This document shows, one piece after another, positions 7,590 to 12,872 of a stretch of DNA of 15,117 nucleotides. The position numbers and the translations under genes were made by a program. The stretch is from Planctomycetota bacterium (GTDB taxonomy: Bacteria; JAJVIF01; JAPKYR01): positions 1 through 15,117 of the forward strand of contig DAOVJF010000012.1 in the NCBI GenBank assembly GCA_030673355.1, read 5' to 3'. The notes under the pieces were generated by a model that was given only the letters and a program-made list of their open reading frames with translations, was not told the DNA's origin and ran no database searches. Numbering within the stretch: position 1 is the first letter of the stretch; every line of letters begins with the position of its first letter.

Positions 7590-8717
7590 TTAATCCACCT
7601 GCCTGGCGACGCCGGCTTCCATAACGAAATGCCTCATTTCACCCGATCCGATTTTATCGAGTTCCGGAGGTGGATCGCATGCTGTCAGAAAAATCTGACC
7701 CGGTGGGAGAAGCTCAAGGACCCGCATTCGCCTTTTGATATCCAATTCACTCATTACATCGTCGATCAGGACAACCGGTTTGATGCCCCTTTTTTCCGCA
7801 AGCACATGGAACCTCGAAAGGTGCAGGGCGAACATTGCACTTCTGACCTCGCCCCTGGAAGCGAATTGCCGTACAGGTTTCCCGTCCAGCGTCATCCCCC
7901 AGTCATCGCGGTGTGGTCCGATCGAGCTTCGCCCGGATTCGATATCCTTTCCCCGGTTACGCGTCAGGGCATCAAGGAACATCTCCTCAAATTTTTCAGC
8001 CTCGATCCGGTCTTCAGCAGAACTGATTTCAGGGACACCGTCCAGGGAGGCGTAATAATGGAGTGATGCCTCATATTTTTCGCCGATCCCATCCCTGAAG
8101 ATTTCATCTGTTAATTTTCCAAATTTTCGTAAAAGATGGAGCCTCGTCGCGAGGATTTGGGCTGCCGATTCGGCGAACGGACGGTCGTAGCTCTCGAGCA
8201 CCCCCTGGTCCGGGCCGCCGGGGATTTTCAACAGGTGGTTCCGCTGAATTAAGATGCGTTTGAATCGTCTGAGCACATCTTCATGCGGAAGAAAATGCTG
8301 TACGCAAGCGATGTCTATAAATCTACGGCGAAGTCCGGGTTCCATTACCAGGATCAACATATCCTCAGGGAAGAAATCAACAACGAGCACATTTTCAAGG
8401 TAGTCTCGTTTACGTTTCGGCGGGACATCATCAACGAGGAGTTTCTTGGATTTACCCTCGATTCCAAGACTGACTCGATGCTTAAGATCGCCGAAAGTGA
8501 GGTTTGCATCGATATGGAACGCGGATTCACCTTTCCTGATGCAGTCCTGGATTCTGCCCCTTTTACTCCTGAGCGAGAGAAGCCAGTAGATGGCTTCGAG
8601 GAGGTTGGTTTTTCCCTGGCCGTTTCGTCCCGAAATAAAATTGGCCCTCTCTGAAAATTGTAGGATACCAGAGTCCAGATTCCGGTAATTAGCGGTTTTA
8701 ATAGAATGGAGCAACAA
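7590..8717 (-). CDS. recF: DNA replication/repair protein RecF
   Basis: A 375-residue SMC-like ATPase of normal RecF length. Visible motifs: the N-terminal strand with NYRNLDSG, Walker A GRNGQGKT at 30-37, DYLENVLVVDFFPEDMLIL (105-123) typical of RecF, SSIGPHRDDW at 264-273 (the D-loop region), the ABC signature ASRGEVRSAM at 286-295, and Walker B VVLIDDVMSELD at 315-326. RecF binds gapped DNA and helps RecR/RecO load RecA. The start is a TTG at 8717 (a second TTG follows at 8714); a TGA two codons upstream excludes anything longer. There is no Shine-Dalgarno. It is not next to dnaA/dnaN here, and instead is followed by TPM and htpX genes. It diverges from the cold-shock gene. Confidence 0.96.
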   Translation of the reverse strand: MLLHSIKTANYRNLDSGILQFSERANFISGRNGQGKTNLLEAIYWLLSLRSKRGRIQDCIRKGESAFHIDANLTFGDLKHRVSLGIEGKSKKLLVDDVPPKRKRDYLENVLVVDFFPEDMLILVMEPGLRRRFIDIACVQHFLPHEDVLRRFKRILIQRNHLLKIPGGPDQGVLESYDRPFAESAAQILATRLHLLRKFGKLTDEIFRDGIGEKYEASLHYYASLDGVPEISSAEDRIEAEKFEEMFLDALTRNRGKDIESGRSSIGPHRDDWGMTLDGKPVRQFASRGEVRSAMFALHLSRFHVLAEKRGIKPVVLIDDVMSELDIKRRMRVLELLPPGQIFLTACDPPPELDKIGSGEMRHFVMEAGVARQVD

Positions 8718-8726
8718 GGTTCAAGG

Positions 8727-8735
8727 ATTTTAACA
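8727..8735 (-). promoter_or_regulatory. Extended -10 element for recF
   Basis: On the minus strand the bases TGTTAAAAT form an extended -10 (TGnTAAAAT) ending only nine bases before the recF TTG codon. No -35 match is seen at 17 bases. Transcription from it would start about two bases before the start codon, so recF might be leaderless; alternatively the real promoter is further up. Confidence 0.4.
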
Positions 8736-8800
8736 CAGGGTGGGTCGAATTGGTCCGAAGAAACGCATCAAGTGCAACTTATGGGCCAATACAGATTAAA

Positions 8801-8829
8801 TAGACTCTCAAATAAGCTTATGGTATACT
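8801..8829 (+). promoter_or_regulatory. Promoter of the cold-shock gene
   Basis: TAGACT (8801-8806) and TATACT (8824-8829) are separated by exactly 17 bases, and a TG one base before the -10 makes it an extended -10. Transcription should begin near 8836, giving a leader of about 38 bases, much shorter than the long thermosensor leader of E. coli cspA. Confidence 0.7.
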
Positions 8830-8859
8830 ATTTTACAGTGCCTTTCGGCAAAACCCTAC

Positions 8860-8867
8860 AAAGGAGG
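8860..8867 (+). promoter_or_regulatory. Consensus ribosome-binding site that fixes the csp start
   Basis: AAAGGAGG lies six bases before a TTG at 8874. This near-perfect anti-Shine-Dalgarno match decides that the cold-shock protein starts at the TTG, giving MITGRVKWFN, and not at an in-frame ATG at 8706 that would add 56 residues unlike any cold-shock protein and lies upstream of the promoter. Confidence 0.85.
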
Positions 8868-8873
8868 CCTATT

Positions 8874-9188
8874 TTGATTACAGGTAGGGTAAAGTGGTTC
8901 AACACGGCGAAAGGCTTTGGTTTCATTGAGCGAGAAGGGGAAAGTGATGTATTTGTGCACTATTCCCAGATCACGATGGATGGCTTTAAGGACCTGAGAG
9001 AGGGTCAACTGGTTTCATTTGAAATTGTTGATACTTCCAAAGGCTTACAGGCATCAAATGTTCAGGCTGTACAGGCTGGCGAGGGAACGCCACTTGAGTC
9101 AGACGGCATAACACTGCCATCTGCCAGTGGAGTTACATCGACCGAAGCCAATCAGTTCGACACATCGCTCGATGGTGAACCCCTTTAA
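8874..9188 (+). CDS. Cold-shock domain protein (CspA family) with C-terminal extension
   Basis: From the TTG start the protein is 104 residues: MITGRVKWFNTAKGFGFIER carries RNP1 (KGFGFI, 13-18) and DVFVHY (25-30) is RNP2; the five-stranded OB fold ends near residue 66. The remaining 38 residues are Ser/Thr/Glu/Gly-rich with no hydrophobic core, probably disordered. Family members usually have 65-70 residues. They bind single-stranded RNA or DNA and act as RNA chaperones, not always in response to cold. The gene has its own promoter and terminator and is monocistronic. The TTG start beneath a strong ribosome site may tune output. Confidence 0.93.
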   Translation: MITGRVKWFNTAKGFGFIEREGESDVFVHYSQITMDGFKDLREGQLVSFEIVDTSKGLQASNVQAVQAGEGTPLESDGITLPSASGVTSTEANQFDTSLDGEPL

Positions 9189-9216
9189 ACGCGTGCGTGA
9201 ACCGATGTTCGCAACC

Positions 9217-9247
9217 AACCCTCTTCCATACGGAGGAGGGTTTTTTT
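9217..9247 (+). terminator. Rho-independent terminator of the cold-shock gene
   Basis: AACCCTCTTCC (9217-9227) pairs with GGAGGAGGGTT (9232-9242), one G-T pair included, over a four-base loop, followed by an unbroken T run to 9247. It begins about 30 bases after the csp stop codon. Confidence 0.9.
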
Positions 9248-9707
9248 ATGGGAATAATTTCTGCTCCACCGAGGACCTGTCGCAATTTTGATAAACGATC
9301 ATTTACCAGGAATAAAGCAAATTATATGGAATAAAAAACGCATTAATTTTATTGAAAGAAGGAAAGAAATAAACGGCTAAGCCACAAAACCAGACATCAT
9401 ACGGCTTATGAGGTGCAGGACTGAATCGATCTGAAAGACATTTTGTCCGGTTTTAACAAATTGAGGGACAAAAAATCCTCACAGGAAATTAAGGCCGCAA
9501 AGGTTCCATTAGCGGACAAATATTCCGCTGAAAATATTAAAGACATGTATTAGCCATTAGATCGCAAAAAGTTTTACATACTGTGTTTACCGCTTATAAA
9601 GGGACATTCAGACGTTTGAACAAATATTTTAACGTTATAAACCTGTTTTTATTGGATTTGGAATTTATTGTGCGATTAAAGGGTCGAAAGAAGGTTTTAG
9701 GATACAA
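9248..9707. other. AT-rich intergenic stretch, 460 bases
   Basis: Between the csp terminator and the CheW-like gene there is no long open frame. It is noticeably richer in A and T than its surroundings. It holds a short inverted repeat TAAGCC/GGCTTA (9377-9382 with 9402-9407), a 40-codon frame without an ATG (listed separately), and a TATAAA at 9636-9641 that could be a -10 for the CheW-like gene, with a poor TTTGAA 15 bases upstream. I saw no tRNA, no known riboswitch core and no transposase remnant. Confidence 0.5.
9431..9553 (+). pseudogene. Short open frame without ATG, possible small gene or relic
   Basis: After an in-frame TGA at 9422 the frame is open to a TAG at 9551-9553. The translation from CTG 9431 is about 40 residues and includes LKDILSGFNKLRDKK and later ADKYSAENIKDMY, a charged, helix-like composition that reads like real protein. 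The only start candidates are CTG 9431 and TTG 9443, and there is no convincing ribosome site. The closing half faintly recalls the C-terminal helices of FlgM-type anti-sigma factors, but I would not assign it. It may be a decayed gene, a small protein with a rare start codon, or chance. Confidence 0.2.
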
Positions 9708-10211
9708 ATGACAGGAAGGACCGAAGGAATATCTAACCCGCAAATGTATATGGCCGTGAGGCTCGGCGAACGACGGTTCGCCTGTGATCTCAACCATGTG
9801 CAGGAGGTGCAGCTTTCCCCGCATACCGGGGCGTCCAGCATTGATCCAGATTGCATGGTATTAACGCTGGAAACCTCAAGGGGCAGCATACCGGTTATTG
9901 ATCTTCTGGGACGTCCTGTGGTTTCGGATTCCCTTGAGGACAGAATCCTGGTCATCTTTAGCTGTACGAGTTCTCAAATCGGAATTATTGCGGATGAACT
10001 CCTCGATAACATTGAGTTTGACAGGTCGTCGGTTCTTCCACTCCCCGGGGGGGCAAACGGAATTGAGAATAAATATTTAAAAGGAATAGTAGAGCTTCAA
10101 GAAAGTACATACTATCTCATTAACCTGGAACATGTCGCCTCATCCTGGCTGGTAAGGAAGGATCACGCCAGGTCCGGCAATTCGGTTTCGGTAGTAGATG
10201 AGAAGAAATAA
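9708..10211 (+). CDS. CheW-like domain protein (divergent)
   Basis: A 167-residue protein matching the CheW fold over about residues 12-148: YMAVRLGERRFACDLNHVQEVQ (14-35) is the first strand pair, SIPVIDLLGRPV (60-71) is the conserved strand after the loop, ILVIFSCTSSQIGIIADELLDNI (80-102) the central hairpin, and YLKGIVELQESTYYLINLEHV (123-143) the closing unit. CheW couples chemoreceptors to CheA. Here the usual G-(I/L)-(I/L)-N-x-R-G loop is replaced by LTLETSRGS, and no cheA, mcp or flagellar gene is in the window, so a role in an atypical signalling array or as an orphan adaptor is possible. The ATG at 9708 has AGGA six bases upstream. It lies 41 bases before, and probably in one operon with, the helix-turn-helix gene. 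The 19-residue C-terminal tail is hydrophilic. Confidence 0.8.
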   Translation: MTGRTEGISNPQMYMAVRLGERRFACDLNHVQEVQLSPHTGASSIDPDCMVLTLETSRGSIPVIDLLGRPVVSDSLEDRILVIFSCTSSQIGIIADELLDNIEFDRSSVLPLPGGANGIENKYLKGIVELQESTYYLINLEHVASSWLVRKDHARSGNSVSVVDEKK

Positions 10212-10252
10212 AAATATAATCACCAAGTCAGAGAGACTATGGAGGCGCAAGT

Positions 10253-10471
10253 ATGAATTATCTTAGAGACTACCGAGTAAGGAAGCTTATGACCCAGAAA
10301 GAGCTGGCAAAGGTAAGTGGAGTAAGCCAGGTCACGATCAGCTTCATCGAGAACCAGCTTTCCGAGCCGATGGAACTCACCAAGCAGAAACTATCGCGAG
10401 CCCTTAAAATTGCCCCGGAGAAGCTGTTCCCGCCGAAGACTCGCAGGCGTGAACATCGAATGGAAGTCTGA
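10253..10471 (+). CDS. Small XRE-family helix-turn-helix protein
   Basis: A 72-residue protein consisting almost wholly of a Cro/C1-type domain: YRVRKLMTQKELAKVSGVSQVTISFIEN (7-34) contains the helix-turn-helix, with TQKELAKVSG as the positioning helix and SQVTISFIEN the recognition helix, followed by the dimer-side helices to LFPPKT. The C-terminus is basic (RRREHR). Such proteins bind palindromic operators as dimers. The ATG has GGAGG seven bases upstream. It follows the CheW-like gene by 41 bases with no terminator between, so the two are likely co-transcribed. It lacks the sensory or toxin partner often seen beside small XRE proteins; its targets are unknown, and its own flanking palindromes are candidates. 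Confidence 0.88.
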   Translation: MNYLRDYRVRKLMTQKELAKVSGVSQVTISFIENQLSEPMELTKQKLSRALKIAPEKLFPPKTRRREHRMEV

Positions 10472-10544
10472 TTAAAAAAAGCCTGATGGGCAGCGTAAAA
10501 CCTTTATTGCTCGTGTTTCACAGACAAGAGGAAAGAAGGACTGA

Positions 10545-10589
10545 ATGAGATTGAAGCATCAACGCCAGACAGAGAGAATTTATAAATAA
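10545..10589 (+). CDS. Possible 14-residue leader peptide
   Basis: An ATG preceded by GAAGGA at good spacing opens a frame of 14 residues, MRLKHQRQTERIYK, then TAA. The peptide is strongly basic. It sits 24 bases before a foldable RNA element and upstream of the HEAT-repeat lipoprotein gene. It could be a translated leader or chance; there is no run of one regulatory amino acid as in classical attenuators. Confidence 0.2.
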   Translation: MRLKHQRQTERIYK

Positions 10590-10613
10590 TTCTACCTGGC
10601 AGGGGTTGCGCTA

Positions 10614-10696
10614 AAGGGTGGTCCTTCCTGAAATTATCACGACTCGTGAACTGTCCCGGTTATCCGGGACAGGTTTCATTTCAGGCCTTGCACCTT
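10614..10696. ncRNA. Predicted three-way-junction RNA element
   Basis: Nested complementarity is clear by eye: an outer helix AAGG(g)TG with CACCTT (10614-10620 with 10691-10696), an eight-base helix CCTGAAAT/ATTTCAGG (10627-10634 with 10678-10685), and inside it two hairpins, CACG/CGTG (10639-10642 with 10646-10649, loop of three) and a perfect nine-base CTGTCCCGG/CCGGGACAG with a four-base loop (10651-10659 with 10664-10672). The region is non-coding. It resembles a structured leader, small RNA or mobile palindromic element; it matches no class that I can name. Orientation is not settled because the palindromic arms fold on either strand. The T-poor downstream sequence argues against a simple terminator. 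Confidence 0.45.
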
Positions 10697-10804
10697 AACG
10701 AAAATGCAATGAACTCAATATCGGGTCGAGGTGTCATCCTTATGTACTCAGCCATTACAGGAATATTTGGCGCAGGATTTCCTGTTCAATATTAAACATT
10801 GTTC

Positions 10805-10818
10805 TGGAAACGTTTCCA
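10805..10818. promoter_or_regulatory. Perfect 14-bp palindrome, LacI/CcpA-type operator
   Basis: TGGAAACGTTTCCA is its own reverse complement with the central CG typical of LacI-family operators, and it fits the catabolite-responsive consensus TGWNANCGNTNWCA. It ends ten bases before the TATACT -10 and so covers the -35 position of the HEAT-lipoprotein promoter. A regulator binding there could block or replace -35 contact. No LacI-family gene is in this window; the small XRE protein upstream is another candidate binder. Confidence 0.6.
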
Positions 10819-10828
10819 CGATTTGCGC

Positions 10829-10834
10829 TATACT
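10829..10834 (+). promoter_or_regulatory. -10 box of the HEAT-lipoprotein gene
   Basis: TATACT lies about 50 bases before the ATG at 10885; the hexamer 17 bases further up (GGAAAC) is not a -35 match and is part of the palindromic operator. The leader would be about 44 bases and contains AGAGGG at 10874-10879, a good ribosome site. Confidence 0.5.
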
Positions 10835-10884
10835 GTTTTACTGAAAAAACCCAACGTCAAGTTCTTAAGCATTAGAGGGTAAAT

Positions 10885-11967
10885 ATGAGAATCAAGCTGA
10901 TAAATTTGATCTTAGTAATAGGAATCCTTGTGTTGCTGTTTATACCGTCATGTAAGGATAAAGAACCGGCAGAGGAAGTTGACCCTCTTGCGGGAGCGGA
11001 ACTGCCGACCGGGATAGCTGACCTTATCGAACTCCTGAAAGAGCCTCACCAGGCCAGCATAAACGAGATCATGAACAGGCTGGCTGAAAGTGGAACCGAC
11101 GCTGTCCCGGCTTTAATTGAGCTTCTCGGTGAAAGAGGGTCCCCACAAATCAACGCGATCAATACTCTTGCACGTATTGGTGCTCCAGCAGTACCGGACC
11201 TGATAATTGCACTGGACTCGGCTGAATTACAGGTCGTGTATGGGGCAGCCAGGGCGTTGGGGGAGATTGGGCCGGACGCGGAACCTGCCGTTGAAAAGCT
11301 CCAGGATGTTTTCAGTTCCACTCTTAAGACCGGCCAGGTTACCATAATGCATGCATTGGTGAAAATTACCGATGACCCGGATATAATTGTGATGATCCGG
11401 GCCGCGCTTATGGTGGAGGACCTTCGTTTCGATGCCCTCAGGGTATTAGAGGAATATGGTCCGGCAGCGGCCTCGTCGGTACCTGTAATTCTTCATTACC
11501 TCGAAGCCCCGGGAAGCTCAGCAAGGATTCAGACGATCAGGACACTCCAGGCGATCGGTCCTGAGGAAGGTGTAGCAGAAGGGATCGCCAACCGTCTCCA
11601 GGACACGGACATTCTCGTAATCGACGCGGCTACAAAGGCGCTTGGGGAATTTGGGATTGCCGGAGTGGCTGCAACGGGTGCATTTATCGAGGCTATTGAA
11701 ACTGTGGAACCGAATTTGCAAAGAGGTATGCTTCATACGCTTGGCCTGTTTGCCCCCGAGGGAAGAGATGCAATACCGACATTGATTGAATACCTTGGCT
11801 CCGAAGATCCCCAGGTTCGAAGGGAAGCCGCGTGGGCACTTGGGCAATACGGAAGTGATGCATCCAGCGGTCTGGCAGCGTTAAGAGAGCTCGTGGAATC
11901 GGATGAATTTGATTATGTTCGGACCACCGCTACCGGGGCGATCGAATTGATAGAAGGAATCAATTAA
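10885..11967 (+). CDS. HEAT-repeat lipoprotein
   Basis: A 360-residue protein with a lipoprotein signal: positively charged N-terminus, hydrophobic core and lipobox IPSC with C23 as the lipid-bearing residue. After an acidic linker (24-41) the rest is a solenoid of about eight or nine HEAT/PBS-type helical hairpins; clear units include AVPALIELLGE (73-83), AINTLARIGAPAVPDLIIAL (91-110), VYGAARALGEIGPDAEPAVEKL (118-139), AATKALGEFG (248-257), AIPTLIEYLGSEDPQVRREAAWALGQYGSDA (296-326). The solenoid is a protein-binding scaffold at a membrane surface; no catalytic motif is seen. Lys at +2 after the cysteine does not suggest inner-membrane retention by the E. coli Asp rule, but that rule may not hold here. 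Its promoter carries a palindromic operator. The thioredoxin gene follows 112 bases later. Confidence 0.88.
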   Translation: MRIKLINLILVIGILVLLFIPSCKDKEPAEEVDPLAGAELPTGIADLIELLKEPHQASINEIMNRLAESGTDAVPALIELLGERGSPQINAINTLARIGAPAVPDLIIALDSAELQVVYGAARALGEIGPDAEPAVEKLQDVFSSTLKTGQVTIMHALVKITDDPDIIVMIRAALMVEDLRFDALRVLEEYGPAAASSVPVILHYLEAPGSSARIQTIRTLQAIGPEEGVAEGIANRLQDTDILVIDAATKALGEFGIAGVAATGAFIEAIETVEPNLQRGMLHTLGLFAPEGRDAIPTLIEYLGSEDPQVRREAAWALGQYGSDASSGLAALRELVESDEFDYVRTTATGAIELIEGIN

Positions 11968-12079
11968 AGCTTGAACAATATCCTCGCGGTCGATGTCTGA
12001 TCGGATAGGAAAATTTTAGAATAATCTATGATAAAATGGGGATGATTACCGGTCCCCTTAGTATTCATGAGGTGAATTA

Positions 12080-12676
12080 ATGAGACTGACAGTAATTCTT
12101 TTTATTTTTGGTTTGATCATGATCCTCCCGGCAGCTCTGTTTGCCCAGGACGATGCTGAACCGGTTGAATGGCAGAACTTTACTTTCGATCTTGAAAATC
12201 TGGAGGGAGACGACCTGACCGAGGACGATGTTTTTGCTGATGGTTCCCTTTATCTCATCGATTTCTGGGCAAGCTGGTGTCGTCCGTGCAGCCAGTATCT
12301 CCCGCACCTTGAAGATATGGTCGGGGAATACGGTGATCTGGGTTTCAAGGTGGTTATTTTCTGTACAGATGGTGCCGGGACAATTTCAACCGCACTTGCG
12401 GCACTCCGGGCCGAGGATTACTCGTTTACAATACTTTTCGATACGGAAGAGGATATACAGGACGAGCTTGGGGTTCGACGAATCCCCACAACAATTCTTT
12501 TCACGGCATCCGGCGAAGAAATCTGGCGTCATGTGGGGTACGCGTCTGGCGATGAAGAAGAAGTCCGTGAGCATATCGAAGCCAGCCTTCCCGGCTTCGA
12601 AACAGAAGAATCAGAAGAAGCGGAAGAAATAGAAGAATCTGATGAGGTTGAAGAAACTGAAGAAGTAGAAGAATAA
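12080..12676 (+). CDS. Periplasmic TlpA/thioredoxin-like protein with Glu-rich tail
   Basis: A 198-residue protein: signal peptide (1-22, ending LFAQ), thioredoxin fold about 45-172, then a low-complexity acidic tail. The active site is WCRPC (C67, C70) in YLIDFWASWCRPCSQYLPHL, and the cis-proline is P136 in GVRRIPTTILF. The single further cysteine is C95. TlpA/ResA-type proteins reduce disulfides outside the cytoplasm, for example in cytochrome c maturation, drawing electrons from a membrane carrier. The last 26 residues (173-198) contain 16 Glu and one Asp, most unusual for this family. GAGGTG lies five bases before the ATG. A terminator follows, but the beta-barrel gene 196 bases on has the same orientation and a lone cysteine pair, making it a plausible client. 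Confidence 0.9.
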   Translation: MRLTVILFIFGLIMILPAALFAQDDAEPVEWQNFTFDLENLEGDDLTEDDVFADGSLYLIDFWASWCRPCSQYLPHLEDMVGEYGDLGFKVVIFCTDGAGTISTALAALRAEDYSFTILFDTEEDIQDELGVRRIPTTILFTASGEEIWRHVGYASGDEEEVREHIEASLPGFETEESEEAEEIEESDEVEETEEVEE

Positions 12677-12703
12677 ATTCTTTTTTTCTGAATAGATAGA
12701 TGG

Positions 12704-12730
12704 ACCTGCAATTGAAAAATGCAGGTTTTC
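12704..12730 (+). terminator. Rho-independent terminator after the thioredoxin gene
   Basis: ACCTGCA (12704-12710) pairs with TGCAGGT (12720-12726) around a nine-base A-rich loop, followed by TTTC and more T-rich sequence. It is weaker than the csp terminator, and some read-through into the barrel gene is possible. Confidence 0.7.
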
Positions 12731-12756
12731 TATTTTAGAGCACACAAGTATTTTTA

Positions 12757-12786
12757 TTCGCAACAAATCCAAATTTCATGTATTAT
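12757..12786 (+). promoter_or_regulatory. Likely promoter of the beta-barrel gene
   Basis: TTCGCA (12757-12762) and TATTAT (12781-12786) are separated by 18 bases. Transcription would begin near 12793, giving a leader of about 80 bases that contains a hairpin and the GGAGG ribosome site six bases before the ATG at 12873. Confidence 0.45.
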
Positions 12787-12797
12787 TGGCGTTTTCA

Positions 12798-12823
12798 CGG
12801 GCATCCGGATCGTGTAATGCCCG
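12798..12823 (+). promoter_or_regulatory. Hairpin in the leader of the beta-barrel gene
   Basis: CGGGCAT (12798-12804) pairs with ATGCCCG (12817-12823) around a 12-base loop that includes the self-complementary ATCCGGAT overlapping the left arm. It lies at the very 5' end of the predicted leader and is followed by a pyrimidine-rich ATTATTTCTTCTC. It may stabilise the mRNA 5' end or act as an attenuator. Confidence 0.4.
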
Positions 12824-12872
12824 ATTATTTCTTCTCAAGGAATTAGCCACAGATTGACATCGGAGGATTCAC

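Noticed and set aside
7830..7870. RecF signature reads ASRGEVR instead of the S-x-G-Q pattern
   Set aside because: I recall the same SRGE form in other RecF proteins, such as that of Deinococcus, so it is a known variant and not a damaged motif.
8706..8873. Upstream extension of the cold-shock frame to an ATG at 8706
   Set aside because: It would lie before the csp promoter, overlaps the recF start, and gives residues unlike a Csp; the Shine-Dalgarno at 8860-8867 places the start at 8874.
9360..9420. GGCTAAGCC-type repeats near 9374-9407 considered as a c-di-GMP (GEMM) riboswitch before the CheW-like gene
   Set aside because: The conserved GGCAAACC and ACGCAAAGCC cores are absent, and it lies about 300 bases from the gene.
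10472..10495. A7 run followed by GCCTGATGGGC after the XRE gene, readable as a minus-strand terminator
   Set aside because: The stem is only four pairs including a G-T, and no minus-strand gene lies to its right; there is also no T run for the plus strand.
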